Shown here: positions 27,536-37,147 of the stretch, one piece after another
How the letters are laid out: each line of letters starts with the position of its first letter
How positions within the stretch are numbered: the first letter of the stretch is position 1
Source: Dickeya dianthicola NCPPB 453
GTDB lineage: Bacteria > Pseudomonadota > Gammaproteobacteria > Enterobacterales > Enterobacteriaceae
Direction of reading: 5' to 3'
NCBI RefSeq assembly: GCF_000365305.1
Contig: NZ_CM001841.1
Coordinates: forward strand, 1,171,653 to 1,235,652
Length of the DNA: 64,000 nt
Program-made: the position numbers and the translations under genes
The notes under the pieces: generated by a model
Database searches by the model: none
What the model was told of the DNA's origin: nothing
Seen by the model: the letters and a program-made list of their open reading frames with translations, nothing else

Positions 27536-29056
27536 TTAAAGGTGTAACGACGCTAAACGGAGAATTTCGTTCTGCGTGGTGTTCTTGGTTTCGACAATGC
27601 CTGCGACGAGGCCATTACTCATCACCAGAATGCGGTCGGTGATGCCCAGCAATTCCGGCATTTCAGACGAGATGATGATGATTCCTTTACCCTTTTTCGC
27701 CAGCTCTGAAATCAACTGATAAATCTCGAATTTGGCGCCCACGTCAATGCCGCGAGTCGGTTCGTCCAGCATCAGGATTTCCGGCTGCGTCAGCAGCCAG
27801 CGTCCGATGATCACCTTCTGCTGGTTACCGCCGGACAGCGAGCCGATGGCGGTGTGGTGGCCGGGGGTTTTGACCCGCATGGAGTCAATCACCCACTGCA
27901 CATCGCTTTTCATGCGCTTGTTGTCCAGCAGGCCGAGGCTGTTCTTGTATTTGTGAATGTTGGAAATCAGCGAGTTGAAGCCGACATCCAGATAGGCGTA
28001 GATCCCGGTGGAACGGCGCTCTTCGGTCACCAGTGCGAAACCGTTGTTGATGGCTTCGTTGGCGGTATGGTTGTTGATGTCTTTGCCGTGCAGTTTGATG
28101 GTACCGCCGAGTTTTTCGCGGATACCGAACAGGGTTTCGACGATGTCGGTGCGTTTGGCGCCGACCAGACCGGCAATCCCCAGAATCTCGCCTTGACGCA
28201 GTTCGAACGACACATCGCGGATCGACGGCTGGCGCATCGAGGTCAGGCCGCGCACTTCCAGCATTACCTCGCCGGGGATGTTGGTTTTGTCCGGAAAACG
28301 TTGATTGAGGGCGCGGCCGACCATCATGGCGATGATCTGGTCCATATTCAGGCCATCCAGCGGCTGGGTGGCGACCCACTGACCATCGCGCAGTATGGTG
28401 ATGTCATCACATAGTTGGAAGATCTCTTCCATCTTGTGGGAGATGTAAACGATGCCGCAGCCCCGGTCTTTCAGCTTGCGGATGATAGTGAACAGGTGGT
28501 TCACCTCTTTTTCCGTCAGCGACGAGGTGGGTTCGTCCATGATGACGATTTTGGCGTTGTAGGAGAACGCCTTGGCAATTTCGATCATCTGCATTTGCGA
28601 CACCGACAGCGAAGCCACTTTGTCCCGCGGATCGATATCGATATCCAGTTCATCGAAAATCGCTTTGGTGTCGCGATACATTTTGTCCTGATCGACGAAC
28701 AACCCTTTTTCCGGGTAACGGCCGAGCCACATGTTATCCATGACCGAACGTTGCAAAACCAGGTTCAATTCCTGATGCACCATAGATACGCCATTCTCCA
28801 GCGCTTCTTTGGCGCTTTTGAAATCGACTTCCTGCCCCTGGAATTGAATGCTGCCTGAATCTTTCTGATAAATGCCGAACAGACATTTCAGTAGCGTCGA
28901 TTTTCCTGCGCCGTTTTCCCCCATCAAGGCATGGATGGAGTGGGGGCGCACCTTCAGGTTGACATTATCCAATGCCTTTACACCGGGAAACGACTTACTG
29001 ATGTTGGTCATCTCCAGCAGGAATTCGCGCTGAGTGGTTAGAGTGTCACTGGTCAT
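27536..29056 (-). CDS. mglA: Galactose/methyl-galactoside ABC transporter ATPase MglA
   Basis: 506-residue tandem ATPase of the sugar ABC class. Domain 1 has Walker [10 protein letters not shown], signature-like [14 protein letters not shown] and Walker [12 protein letters not shown]. Domain 2 has the family's degenerate Walker A ([12 protein letters not shown]), an intact signature [10 protein letters not shown] and [20 protein letters not shown]. This one-good-one-degenerate arrangement is normal for MglA/RbsA. AGGT before the ATG is a modest ribosome site. A hairpin in the 121-bp gap to mglB probably lowers its expression relative to the binding protein. Confidence 0.96.
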   Translation of the reverse strand: MTSDTLTTQREFLLEMTNISKSFPGVKALDNVNLKVRPHSIHALMGENGAGKSTLLKCLFGIYQKDSGSIQFQGQEVDFKSAKEALENGVSMVHQELNLVLQRSVMDNMWLGRYPEKGLFVDQDKMYRDTKAIFDELDIDIDPRDKVASLSVSQMQMIEIAKAFSYNAKIVIMDEPTSSLTEKEVNHLFTIIRKLKDRGCGIVYISHKMEEIFQLCDDITILRDGQWVATQPLDGLNMDQIIAMMVGRALNQRFPDKTNIPGEVMLEVRGLTSMRQPSIRDVSFELRQGEILGIAGLVGAKRTDIVETLFGIREKLGGTIKLHGKDINNHTANEAINNGFALVTEERRSTGIYAYLDVGFNSLISNIHKYKNSLGLLDNKRMKSDVQWVIDSMRVKTPGHHTAIGSLSGGNQQKVIIGRWLLTQPEILMLDEPTRGIDVGAKFEIYQLISELAKKGKGIIIISSEMPELLGITDRILVMSNGLVAGIVETKNTTQNEILRLASLHL

Positions 29057-29147
29057 ATATTACCTGGTCGAAATAAGTACCTGGCTGAAACGTTGCCGGG
29101 CCGAACATGGCCGTCTGGCAGAGAAAATCATTCGCTCAAACAGCAGA

Positions 29148-29169
29148 GGGCGCAGCGGTTGCTGCGCCC
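29148..29169 (-). terminator. Intercistronic stem-loop between mglB and mglA
   Basis: Perfect 9-bp stem GGGCGCAGC/GCTGCGCCC with a 4-nt loop just after the mglB stop, with no T run. Such structures shield the upstream mRNA from 3' exonucleases and favour surplus binding protein. Confidence 0.75.
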
Positions 29170-29177
29170 CGATGAGA

Positions 29178-30173
29178 TTACTTCAGGAACTGTGTCAGGT
29201 TGTCTTTGTCAACCGGCACGTACGGTACGCGTACTACTTTGTTTTCAATTTTGAAGTTGGTGCCTTCGGCGGCCGCTTTGCCCAGCGCCAGGTTTTTCGC
29301 CAGATCCAGCGTCGCTTTGGCCTGGTTTTCCGCATCGTTCAACACGGTGCCGGCCAGCGCGCCGGATTTAACCAGCGACAGCGCTTCCGGCAGGGCGTCA
29401 ACGCCGAATACCGGAAGGCTGCTCTTATTGTGGGCTTTCAATGCTTCCACCGCACCCATCGCCATCGCGTCATTGTTGGCGATGAGCACTTCAATCTTGT
29501 TGGCATTAGGGCCGGACAGCCAGGCGTCAACCTTGTCTTTGGCCATCGCGGTATCCCACATTGCGGTGTCCATCTGCAACTGCTGGACTTTCAACCCTTC
29601 TTTGGTCAGGGTATCCACCACGTATTTGGTGCGGGCTTCGGCATCCGGGTGGCCCGGTTCGCCTTTCAGCAGGGCGTACTGAATCGTGCCGTCTTTGTTC
29701 AGATCCCAAGACGAGTTGGCTTTCCAGTGTTTGGCGATCAACTGACCCTGAATGATACCGGACTCTTTAGAATCGGTGCCGACGTAGTAGGCTTTGTCGT
29801 AGCTGGCCAGTACCTTGGCGTTCGGTTCTTTGTTAAAGAACACCACCGGAACGTCGGCAGCCTTCGCTTTCTGCACCACAATCGCGGCGGCAGCCGGGTC
29901 AACCAGGTTGATAGCCAGCGCTTTCACGCCTTTAGCCAGCAGCACGTCTACCTGATCATTCTGTTTGGATTGGTCGTTCTGTGAGTCGTTCATCAGCAGT
30001 TCGACGCCACCCAGCGCCTTGGCTTCTTTTTCAATATCCTTGCGCACCATCGACATAAAGTTGTCGTCGTATTTGTAGATGGTGACGCCGATACGCGTGT
30101 CCGCGGCATGGGCGGTGGCTCCGAACATCATGCTGGCAACCAGGGCGGTGAGAGTGAAAACCTTCTTATTCAT
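29178..30173 (-). CDS. mglB: D-galactose-binding periplasmic protein MglB
   Basis: 331-residue precursor. Signal peptide [23 protein letters not shown], then [25 protein letters not shown], the beginning of mature galactose-binding protein. The calcium-binding loop DLNKDGTIQ and the sugar-contacting [16 protein letters not shown] and [10 protein letters not shown] segments are present. It also acts as a chemoreceptor ligand carrier for the Trg receptor in E. coli. A longer frame to 30224 lacks a signal peptide start and is rejected. First gene of mglBAC. Confidence 0.97.
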   Translation of the reverse strand: MNKKVFTLTALVASMMFGATAHAADTRIGVTIYKYDDNFMSMVRKDIEKEAKALGGVELLMNDSQNDQSKQNDQVDVLLAKGVKALAINLVDPAAAAIVVQKAKAADVPVVFFNKEPNAKVLASYDKAYYVGTDSKESGIIQGQLIAKHWKANSSWDLNKDGTIQYALLKGEPGHPDAEARTKYVVDTLTKEGLKVQQLQMDTAMWDTAMAKDKVDAWLSGPNANKIEVLIANNDAMAMGAVEALKAHNKSSLPVFGVDALPEALSLVKSGALAGTVLNDAENQAKATLDLAKNLALGKAAAEGTNFKIENKVVRVPYVPVDKDNLTQFLK

Positions 30174-30485
30174 GATATCTCCGGGTTTATGCAGGGTAGT
30201 TCTCAGTCCAGCCGCACGACGCAAGGTAGACGTAGTACGGCAGTCAGTTAGTCATCGTCAGCGTGGCATCGTAATGCCGGGCTGACGGAGTTTGCAGGCA
30301 TGGCCCGCTTAAAGCCTGACTTCCCTGTTTTCAGGCAGTGCTCGCCTGTTCAGCGGCGCCGCCCGGTATGCATCCTGAAACAGATAGCGTCCTGAAGCCG
30401 ATATTGTGAACGTTTTCGCCGTGGCGGCCGCTAACGATTCAACTGACTGTGCGACCGTGTTACAAGGCGTCCGGCCTACGCAGTA
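30174..30485 (-). other. Long structured 5' leader of mglB
   Basis: About 313 nt separate the predicted mglB transcription start from its ATG. The leader contains a near-perfect 14-bp hairpin at 30256-30287: CGTCAGC/GCTGACG outer arm, GGCAT/ATGCC inner arm, with a two-base internal mismatch. No protein gene is supported in it. Confidence 0.6.
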
Positions 30486-30553
30486 CGCCCTCATCATAGA
30501 GAGCACAATGTTAATTAACTGTGAATTTACTCACAAATTGAAAGCGGTTACAT
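30486..30553 (-). promoter_or_regulatory. mglB promoter with CRP site and Gal operator
   Basis: On the minus strand TATGAT (30493-30498) fits a -10, placing the start near 30486. A perfect CRP core TGTGA-N6-TCACA (30520-30535) is centred at about -41.5, the class II position. A GalR/GalS operator-like palindrome (TTGAAAGCGGTTACAT, 30538-30553) is centred near -60. This means cAMP-CRP activation and galactose-relieved repression. Confidence 0.82.
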
Positions 30554-30589
30554 GGATGATTTGAAAGAATTAGTGACTGTCTCCACATT

Positions 30590-31588
30590 TTAGCGGGCGG
30601 CCACCGAATGCCGCCGTACCAGCGTCGGCATGAAACAATGTCTGGCGGTAGGGTCCAACTGCCCGGCCGCGCCTTTTAGCGCCAGTTCTGTGGCGATTTT
30701 CGCCATAGAAACAATAGGGTAGCGGATGGTCGTAAGGCGTGGGTCGGTGTAGCGGGAAATCGGGATGTCGTCGAAACCGACCACCGAAAACCGCTCCGGC
30801 ACCGGGATGCCGTTATCTTTCAGCGCCATCAGCGCGCCGGCCGCCATGCCGTCGTTGTAGGCGAACACCGCGGTCAGTTGCTGGTTGCGCCCCAGCAGTT
30901 CCACCATCGCCGCTTCACCGCCCTGCAGGTCCGGTTCGCCGCCGGCGATCCACTCATCGGGCGGCTCGATGCCTTGTTCCTGCAACGCCTGTCGCCAGCC
31001 GGTAAGGCGTTCCGCCACGTCTTCTATCGGGTGGCTGGAGCGGAGATAACCGATGCGCTGATGCCCCTGCTGCAACAGCATACGGGTCGCCATCATCGCG
31101 CCGCTGACGTTGTCGAGACAGACGCAGCGGTGCGGGTAGTCCGGCAGCAGCCGGTTGATCAGCACCATGCCGGGCACCTGCTCCATGAACTCCGCCAGTT
31201 CTCCGTCGGATAAGGCTTTAGCATGCACGATAAGCGCATTGCAGCGCTGACGGATCAGCACTTCGATGGCGTGCCGTTCCTTTTCTTCCTGATGATAGGA
31301 ATTGTTAATCAACACATGTTTTTGCAGGCGCTGCGCCACGGTGTCCACCGCTTTGACCATAGCGCCGAAGAACGGGTCCGACACGTCCATCACCACCACG
31401 CCGATGGTATCGCTGACTTGTGAAGCCAACGCCTGCGCATTGGCGTTGGGGCGGTAGCCCAACTGCTCGACCGTTTGCAGTACCTGGTCGCGCGTCTGTT
31501 GGGTGACCGCGCTGCTGTTATTGAGCACGCGGGAAACGGTGGCGATAGAAACGCCCGCCTGGCGCGCGACATCACGGATGGTAATCAT
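30590..31588 (-). CDS. galS: LacI-family repressor GalS (galactose isorepressor)
   Basis: 332 residues from the ATG at 31588; a TTG one codon earlier is also in frame. The N-terminal HTH reads [23 protein letters not shown], with hinge [21 protein letters not shown]. The effector domain matches GalS, not GalR, at [49 protein letters not shown] and the C-terminal [14 protein letters not shown]. It lies directly upstream of mglB, as in E. coli, and carries its own matching CRP/Gal control region. Confidence 0.95.
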   Translation of the reverse strand: MITIRDVARQAGVSIATVSRVLNNSSAVTQQTRDQVLQTVEQLGYRPNANAQALASQVSDTIGVVVMDVSDPFFGAMVKAVDTVAQRLQKHVLINNSYHQEEKERHAIEVLIRQRCNALIVHAKALSDGELAEFMEQVPGMVLINRLLPDYPHRCVCLDNVSGAMMATRMLLQQGHQRIGYLRSSHPIEDVAERLTGWRQALQEQGIEPPDEWIAGGEPDLQGGEAAMVELLGRNQQLTAVFAYNDGMAAGALMALKDNGIPVPERFSVVGFDDIPISRYTDPRLTTIRYPIVSMAKIATELALKGAAGQLDPTARHCFMPTLVRRHSVAAR

Positions 31589-31643
31589 CAATACTCACCA
31601 CAGAGGAAAAAGTTCATGAGGGCGACCCCGACACTCAAGCTGT

Positions 31644-31744
31644 CCGGGGTATTCTGTCAGGCGTGATGGAGAGACTGCGTGAGTCAGGTCACAGTGATGA
31701 AAGCGGTTACATACAATTCTGTAACCTTTGTGACGAAGGTCATT
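31644..31744 (-). promoter_or_regulatory. galS promoter with CRP site(s) and Gal operator
   Basis: Minus-strand CAGAAT (31651-31656) is a plausible -10, start near 31644. A CRP-like site with core CGTGA-N6-TCACA (31678-31693) is centred at about -41.5, and a Gal operator (ATGAAAGCGGTTACAT, 31697-31712) at about -60, the same architecture as mglB. A weaker second CRP-like half-site pair lies at 31729-31744. Confidence 0.75.
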
Positions 31745-31850
31745 ATCCGGGAAGAAAGACGCGGCCGGGCGTGGCGAGGCCCGCGCTGAGGAGTATCACT
31801 CTGGGAGAACGCCCCGGCAACGCGCCAGGGCAAGAAGGGCGGGAATACGC

Positions 31851-32489
31851 TTACTCGGCGGCGTAACCGCTGGCGGGAATGGCGTCGCCGTCCAGCCAGG
31901 CCTGATTGTCGCGCAGCGCCAGCCGTCCGGCCAGAAACCAGCCCACCACCAGCGGGTAGATGCTGTGTTCCTGCGTTTGCACCCGTTCCTGAACGTCCTG
32001 CTCGCTATCGCCGGGGAAAATCGGCACTCTGGCCTGCAGGATAACCGGGCCGCCGTCCAGCTCTTCGGTCACGAAATGCACCGAGGTGCCGTGCTCGCCA
32101 TCGCCGTTTTCCAACGCTTTACGGTGGGTGTGCAGACCGGGGTATTTCGGCAGCAGCGACGGATGAATATTCAGCATTTTACCGAGGAAACGCGCCACGA
32201 ATCCGGCGCTGAGGATACGCATGTATCCGGCCAGCACCACCACATCCGGCTGATATTTCTCGATTTCGGCCGCCAGCGCCTGGTCGAAATCCGCGCGGCT
32301 GGCGTAATCGCCCGGCAACAGCGCGTGGGCGGCGATGCCGGCGTCACGCGCTCGCTCCAGACCGAAGGCGTCTGGATGGTTACTGAATACTGCGGTAATT
32401 CGCCCTGCGATGCGGCCGCTCTGACAGGCGTCGATCAACGCCTGCAGATTGCTCCCCTGACCCGAAATCAGGACAACGATGTTTTTCAT
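31851..32489 (-). CDS. purN: Phosphoribosylglycinamide formyltransferase PurN
   Basis: Transfers the formyl group of 10-formyl-tetrahydrofolate to GAR, the third step of purine synthesis. 212 residues. Substrate phosphate loop ISGQGSNLQALIDAC, folate region VLAGYMRILSAGFV, catalytic Asn-His in LNIHPSLLPKYPGLHTHRKAL and the catalytic Asp in EELDGGPVILQA. The ATG shares its A with the TGA of purM (TGATG), so the two are translationally coupled; a GTG one codon upstream is not needed. Confidence 0.96.
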   Translation of the reverse strand: MKNIVVLISGQGSNLQALIDACQSGRIAGRITAVFSNHPDAFGLERARDAGIAAHALLPGDYASRADFDQALAAEIEKYQPDVVVLAGYMRILSAGFVARFLGKMLNIHPSLLPKYPGLHTHRKALENGDGEHGTSVHFVTEELDGGPVILQARVPIFPGDSEQDVQERVQTQEHSIYPLVVGWFLAGRLALRDNQAWLDGDAIPASGYAAE

Positions 32490-33526
32490 CACTGAATAAC
32501 CACTGTCTCTCCGCCGTCGGTGCGGGTAATCACACCGATGTTCCAGGCGGTTTCGCCGCTGGCGTTGAGGTGAGCGATGGCCTTATCCGCCTGATCCGCC
32601 GGCAGGGCGATGATCATGCCGACGCCGCAGTTAAAGGTGCGGTACATTTCATGACGGCTGACGTTGCCGCTCTGTTGCAGCCATTCGAACACCGCCGGCC
32701 ACTGCCAGCTGGATTCGTCGATGGTCGCCTGCATACCTTCCGGCAGCACGCGCGGGATATTTTCCCAGAAGCCGCCGCCGGTCAGATGGGAGATGGCGTG
32801 TACGTCCACGTTTTCGATCAGCGACAGCACCGATTTGACGTAGATTTTGGTCGGGGCCAGCAGATGGTCGGCCAGCGGTTTGCCGCCCAGCTGAACCTGT
32901 TCCGGGTTGGCGCCGCTTACTTCGAGGATCTTGCGGATCAGCGAGTAGCCGTTAGAGTGCGGTCCGCTGGACGCCAGTGCGATCAGCGCGTCGCCTTCAC
33001 GGACTTTGCTGCCGTCGATGATATCGGCTTTTTCCACTACGCCGACGCAGAAACCGGCCACATCGTAGTCGTCGCCGTGGTACATGCCGGGCATTTCGGC
33101 GGTTTCACCGCCCACCAGCGCGCAACCAGACTGTTTGCAGCCTTCGGCGATACCGGTGATAACGCGGGCGGCGGTGTCCACATCCAGCTTACCGGTGGCG
33201 TAATAATCCAGGAAGAACAGCGGCTCGGCGCCCTGCACCACCAGATCGTTGACGCACATCGCCACCAGATCGATACCAATCGTATCGTGACGCTGCAGGT
33301 CCATCGCCAGACGCAGCTTGGTGCCGACACCGTCCGTACCGGAAACCAGCACCGGTTCACGGTATTTTTGCGGTAAGGCGCACAGGGCACCGAAACCGCC
33401 CAATCCACCCATAACTTCCGGGCGACGGGTCTGTTTCACTACACCTTTGATACGGTCTACCAATGCATTGCCAGCATCAATATCCACGCCTGCGTCTTTA
33501 TAGCTGAGAGAGGTTTTATCGGTCAC
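32489..33526 (-). CDS. purM: Phosphoribosylformylglycinamidine cyclo-ligase PurM
   Basis: AIR synthetase, fifth step of purine synthesis. 345 residues, the E. coli length. Family blocks: [46 protein letters not shown] (the ATP/metal signature), [45 protein letters not shown] and [15 protein letters not shown]. First gene of purMN. A PurR operator lies 65-80 bp upstream. Confidence 0.97.
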   Translation of the reverse strand: MTDKTSLSYKDAGVDIDAGNALVDRIKGVVKQTRRPEVMGGLGGFGALCALPQKYREPVLVSGTDGVGTKLRLAMDLQRHDTIGIDLVAMCVNDLVVQGAEPLFFLDYYATGKLDVDTAARVITGIAEGCKQSGCALVGGETAEMPGMYHGDDYDVAGFCVGVVEKADIIDGSKVREGDALIALASSGPHSNGYSLIRKILEVSGANPEQVQLGGKPLADHLLAPTKIYVKSVLSLIENVDVHAISHLTGGGFWENIPRVLPEGMQATIDESSWQWPAVFEWLQQSGNVSRHEMYRTFNCGVGMIIALPADQADKAIAHLNASGETAWNIGVITRTDGGETVVIQ

Positions 33527-33590
33527 TGCGGAGTCCCCAACGGAGGTTACGATTGGTTTAAAAAATGGAGCGCGCTAATTCTAGCAGCGT

Positions 33591-33606
33591 AAGCAAACGT
33601 TTGCGA
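33591..33606 (-). promoter_or_regulatory. PurR operator of purMN
   Basis: AAGCAAACGTTTGCGA is a 16-bp palindrome that matches the PurR consensus ACGCAAACGTTTGCGT at 14 of 16 positions. It lies between the divergent purM and upp genes, nearer purM, as in E. coli. Confidence 0.88.
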
Positions 33607-33799
33607 GTGGTGTCTTCGCGACGTGGCGGTTTCGGCAAGCCGCCATGACGGCCACTGTCGGCCGGTGTGTGGATTGGTTCGCGATAATTTCCGTTTCGGC
33701 TTGATTTGGATCAGACTTGAATCTATGGCGTACATTCGAAAAAGCGGTATAATCCCGCGATTTTTTTTGGCCGACCAGTGCCGATGGGGAGAAAGAGTA

Positions 33800-34426
33800 A
33801 TGAAAATCGTCGAGGTGAAACACCCGCTCGTCAAACATAAATTGGGTCTGATGCGCGAACACGATGTCAGTACCAAGCGTTTTCGTGAGTTGGCGTCTGA
33901 AGTCGGCAGTTTGCTGACCTACGAAGCCACCGCCGATCTGGCGACGGAAAAGGTGACCATCGAAGGCTGGTGCGGCCCGGTCGAAGTCGACCAGATCAAA
34001 GGCAAGAAAATTACCGTGGTGCCCATTCTGCGCGCCGGTCTCGGCATGATGGAAGGGGTGCTGGAAAACGTGCCCAGCGCGCGCATCAGCGTGGTGGGGA
34101 TGTACCGCGACGAACAGACGCTGGAGCCGGTGCCCTATTTTCAGAAGCTGGCTTCCAATATCGATGAGCGTATGGCGCTGGTGGTGGACCCGATGCTGGC
34201 GACCGGCGGCTCGATGATCGCCACTATCGATCTGCTGAAAAAAGCCGGCTGCCGCAGCATCAAGGTGTTGGTGCTGGTGGCGGCGCCGGAAGGGATCGCC
34301 GCGCTGGAGAAAGCGCATCCGGATGTGGAGCTGTACACGGCCTCGATTGACAAGGGCCTCAACGAACATGGCTACATCATGCCGGGCCTGGGCGATGCGG
34401 GCGACAAGTTGTTTGGTACCAAATGA
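33800..34426 (+). CDS. upp: Uracil phosphoribosyltransferase Upp
   Basis: Pyrimidine salvage: uracil plus PRPP to UMP. 208 residues, the E. coli length, starting [19 protein letters not shown] at 33800; an in-frame extension to 33623 is not conserved. The PRPP-binding loop is [15 protein letters not shown] and the C-terminal uracil-binding part [19 protein letters not shown] terminator separates it from the uracil permease gene downstream, so some readthrough or a second promoter serves uraA. Confidence 0.97.
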   Translation: MKIVEVKHPLVKHKLGLMREHDVSTKRFRELASEVGSLLTYEATADLATEKVTIEGWCGPVEVDQIKGKKITVVPILRAGLGMMEGVLENVPSARISVVGMYRDEQTLEPVPYFQKLASNIDERMALVVDPMLATGGSMIATIDLLKKAGCRSIKVLVLVAAPEGIAALEKAHPDVELYTASIDKGLNEHGYIMPGLGDAGDKLFGTK

Positions 34427-34431
34427 TATTC

Positions 34432-34458
34432 AGCCGACTGCAGAGTCGGCTTTTTTTT
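34432..34458 (+). terminator. Rho-independent terminator after upp
   Basis: Stem AGCCGACT/AGTCGGCT, loop GCAG, then eight Ts. Confidence 0.92.
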
Positions 34459-34606
34459 GCGTACGCCACGGCCCGGTCCTGACGGGACGGGTTGTTCCTG
34501 CGCATACCACGGATGGCGACATTTTTTCCGCGCCGGTGTGTGCCGGCGCTGAATTTTCTGCCGGGTTCTCCGGTATTTTTCAGTCTGAGATACAGAGGAA
34601 AACAAG

Positions 34607-35905
34607 ATGACTCGTCGCGCCATCGGCGTCAGTGAACGGCCCCCGCTCCTGCAAACCATCCCGTTGAGTTTCCAGCATCTGTTCGCCATGTTTGGCGCCA
34701 CTGTGCTGGTGCCGATTCTGTTCAAAATCAATCCGGCGACCGTGCTGTTGTTCAACGGCATCGGCACACTGCTTTATTTGTTTATCTGTAAAGGCAAAAT
34801 CCCAGCGTATCTGGGCTCCAGTTTTGCGTTTCTCTCGCCAGTATTGCTGTTATTGCCGCAAGGGTATGAAGTGGCGCTGGGCGGTTTCATTCTGTGCGGC
34901 GCGCTGTTTTGCCTGGTGGCGTTGCTGGTGAAAAAGGTCGGCATTGGTTGGCTGAACGTGATTTTCCCGCCGGCGGCGATGGGCGCGATTGTTGCGGTGA
35001 TCGGTCTGGAACTGGCGGGCGTGGCGGCGAACATGGCGGGCCTGTTGCCTGCCGCCGGCACGGACGTGGACGGTAAAACCGTCACTATTTCGCTGGTGAC
35101 GCTGGCGGTAACGATACTGGGTTCCGTGCTGTTTCGCGGTTTTCTGGCCATCATCCCGATCCTTATCGGCGTACTGGCGGGGTATGTGCTTTCCTTCGTG
35201 ATGGGCGTGGTCGATCTGGCGCCGATTGCCCAGGCGCACTGGTTCGCGCTGCCGACATTCTACACGCCGCGTTTCGAGTGGGTGGCGATGCTGACGGTGC
35301 TGCCTGCCGCGCTGGTGGTGATTGCCGAGCACATTGGTCATCTGGTGGTGACCGCCAATATCGTGAAAAAAGATCTGGTGCGCGACCCGGGTCTGCACCG
35401 TTCTCTGTTTGCCAACGGCGTGTCCACCATGCTGTCCGGCTTCTTTGGCTCCACCCCGAATACCACTTATGGCGAGAATATCGGCGTGTTGGCTATCACC
35501 AAGGTTTACAGCACCTGGGTGATTGGCGGGGCGGCGGTGCTGGCGATTCTGCTTTCCTGCGTGGGTAAACTGGCTGCTGCGATTCAGGCCGTGCCGGTGC
35601 CGGTGATGGGCGGGGTGTCGCTGCTGCTGTATGGGGTTATCGGCGCGTCCGGCATCCGGGTGCTGATCGAATCCAAAGTGGATTACAACAAGGCGCAGAA
35701 TTTGATCCTGACCTCGGTGATTCTGATAATCGGCGTCAGCGGCGCGAAGATCCATCTGGGCGCTGTGGAGCTGAAAGGCATGGCGCTGGCGACGGTGGTG
35801 GGCGTGTTCCTGAGCCTGCTGTTCCACGTCATCAGCGTGTTCCGCAAGGAAGAAGAGGTAGAAGAGGTAATTGACGAGGCGGACGACAAGACTTCTGCAT
35901 CGTAA
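34607..35905 (+). CDS. uraA: Uracil:proton symporter UraA
   Basis: 432-residue inner-membrane NCS2/NAT permease with about 14 helices. Opening RRAIGVSERPPLLQTIPLSF and QHLFAMFGATVLVPILF. Substrate-site helices contain VVIAEHIGHLVVTANIVKKD (with the proton/uracil-binding Glu and His) and GFFGSTPNTTYGENIGVLAIT. The C-terminal tail is acidic. The ATG has GAGGAAAAC upstream. The stop codon is the first part of a 13-bp tandem repeat. Confidence 0.96.
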   Translation: MTRRAIGVSERPPLLQTIPLSFQHLFAMFGATVLVPILFKINPATVLLFNGIGTLLYLFICKGKIPAYLGSSFAFLSPVLLLLPQGYEVALGGFILCGALFCLVALLVKKVGIGWLNVIFPPAAMGAIVAVIGLELAGVAANMAGLLPAAGTDVDGKTVTISLVTLAVTILGSVLFRGFLAIIPILIGVLAGYVLSFVMGVVDLAPIAQAHWFALPTFYTPRFEWVAMLTVLPAALVVIAEHIGHLVVTANIVKKDLVRDPGLHRSLFANGVSTMLSGFFGSTPNTTYGENIGVLAITKVYSTWVIGGAAVLAILLSCVGKLAAAIQAVPVPVMGGVSLLLYGVIGASGIRVLIESKVDYNKAQNLILTSVILIIGVSGAKIHLGAVELKGMALATVVGVFLSLLFHVISVFRKEEEVEEVIDEADDKTSAS

Positions 35906-35943
35906 TTCCCGTATCGTATTCCCGTATCGTATTCCCGTATCGT
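35905..35943. repeat. 13-bp tandem repeat, three perfect copies, at the uraA stop codon
   Basis: attcccgtatcgt at 35905-35917, 35918-35930 and 35931-35943. The first unit begins on the last base of the uraA TAA, and the flanks (cgta before, aatt after) look like the parental sequence. Confidence 0.9.
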
Positions 35944-35947
35944 AATT

Positions 35948-35979
35948 GTACGGTCCGCCGGTGCGCTGGCGGGCCGTAC
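35948..35979 (+). terminator. Strong hairpin after uraA
   Basis: Twelve-pair stem GTACGGTCCGCC/GGCGGGCCGTAC with one G-T pair. No T run follows, so it is a possible terminator or mRNA end protector. Confidence 0.5.
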
Positions 35980-36065
35980 GGCGAAGCGGCCGCTGTCGGT
36001 TCAATCGCAAAAGGTTTCTATGCTAAACTTGTTTCGTTTTCCTGCCTGTTTGGTTTGAGGTGCTT

Positions 36066-36767
36066 CTGAACACTCCGGCACAGTTATCATTGCCACTCTA
36101 TTTACCCGATGACGAAACCTTTGCCAGTTTCTATCCGGGAGAAAACGCGTCTCTGCTGGCCGCTATTCACACGACGCTGGGGCAGGAACATGGCAGCTAC
36201 ATCTATTTCTGGTCGCGCGAAGGCGGCGGACGTAGCCACCTGTTGCATGCCGCCTGCGCGGAGCTATCTCGTCTCGGCCGCGCGGTCGGCTATGTGCCGC
36301 TGGATAAACGCGCCTATTTTGTTCCGGATGTGCTGGAGGGGATGGAACAGCTGGCGCTGGTATGCATCGACAATATCGAGTCGATTGCCGGCGACGAGGC
36401 GTGGGAAATGGCAATGTTCAATCTGTACAACCGCATTCAGGAAAGCGGGCGTACCCGGTTGTTGATTACCGGCGATCGTCCGCCGCGCCAGATCAATCTG
36501 CAACTGGCGGATCTGGCGTCGCGTCTCGACTGGGGGCAGATTTACCGGCTGCAGCCGCTGTCGGATGAAGAGAAAGGCGAGGCGCTGCAGTTGCGCGCCC
36601 GGCTGCGCGGTTTTGAACTGCCGGAAGACGTCAGCCGTTTTCTGCTTAAGCGACTGGATCGGGAGATGCGCACCCTGTTCATGACGCTGGATCAGCTGGA
36701 TCACGCCTCCATCACCGCCCAGCGTAAGCTGACGATTCCTTTCGTCAAAGAGATCCTCGGGCTGTAA
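36066..36767 (+). CDS. hda: DnaA inactivator Hda (probable CTG start)
   Basis: AAA+ protein that, with the DNA clamp, promotes DnaA-ATP hydrolysis after initiation (RIDA). The clamp-binding motif QLSLPL is near the N-terminus. [17 protein letters not shown] carries the Walker A-like loop, [19 protein letters not shown] the Walker [10 protein letters not shown] sensor 1 and [12 protein letters not shown] sensor 2 with its Arg. Conservation with E. coli begins exactly at [19 protein letters not shown]. The codon before it is CTG (36066), with GAGG 5-6 nt upstream, giving 233 residues, the E. coli size. The GTG two codons earlier (36060) overlaps that ribosome site, so CTG is favoured; I recall that E. 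coli hda uses CUG. Confidence 0.93.
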   Translation: MNTPAQLSLPLYLPDDETFASFYPGENASLLAAIHTTLGQEHGSYIYFWSREGGGRSHLLHAACAELSRLGRAVGYVPLDKRAYFVPDVLEGMEQLALVCIDNIESIAGDEAWEMAMFNLYNRIQESGRTRLLITGDRPPRQINLQLADLASRLDWGQIYRLQPLSDEEKGEALQLRARLRGFELPEDVSRFLLKRLDREMRTLFMTLDQLDHASITAQRKLTIPFVKEILGL

Positions 36768-36776
36768 CGCTTCCCG

Positions 36777-37133
36777 TCACAGAATATCCAGCACCTGCTC
36801 CGGCGGGCGGCCGAGCTTAGCCTTGCCGTTGGCAACCACGATCGGTCGTTCAATCAGTTTGGGGTAGTCCGCCAACGCTTGAATCAGTTGCGCTTGCGTC
36901 AGGCTGTCGTCGGCCAGGTTCAGTTCACGGTATAAATCTTCTTTGCGGCGCATCAGTTCGCGCGCGCTGGAAAATCCCAGTTGTTTTAGCAGTTTACCGA
37001 GCGCGGCGGCATCCGGCGGCGTGTCCAGATACAGCACCACTTCCGGTTCGATGCCCTGTTGCTGCAGCAACGTCAGGGTTTCGCGGCTCTTGGAACAGCG
37101 GGGATTATGATAAATAGTCACCGGTTTACTCAT
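36777..37133 (-). CDS. yfgD: ArsC-family arsenate reductase-like protein YfgD
   Basis: 118-residue thioredoxin-fold protein. The active-site Cys is in HNPRCSKSRETL, followed by the conserved ERPIVVANGKAKLGRPPE block with the Arg residues that bind oxyanions in ArsC. A true arsenate role is uncertain because no arsR or arsB is near. It lies between hda (convergent) and bepA (same strand, 14 bp upstream), as in E. coli. Confidence 0.93.
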   Translation of the reverse strand: MSKPVTIYHNPRCSKSRETLTLLQQQGIEPEVVLYLDTPPDAAALGKLLKQLGFSSARELMRRKEDLYRELNLADDSLTQAQLIQALADYPKLIERPIVVANGKAKLGRPPEQVLDIL

Positions 37134-37147
37134 TCAACTTACCTTTT

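Noticed and set aside
30309-30506. 65-codon frame in the mglB leader
   Set aside because: Its start lies at or upstream of the predicted transcription start and its sequence is not protein-like.
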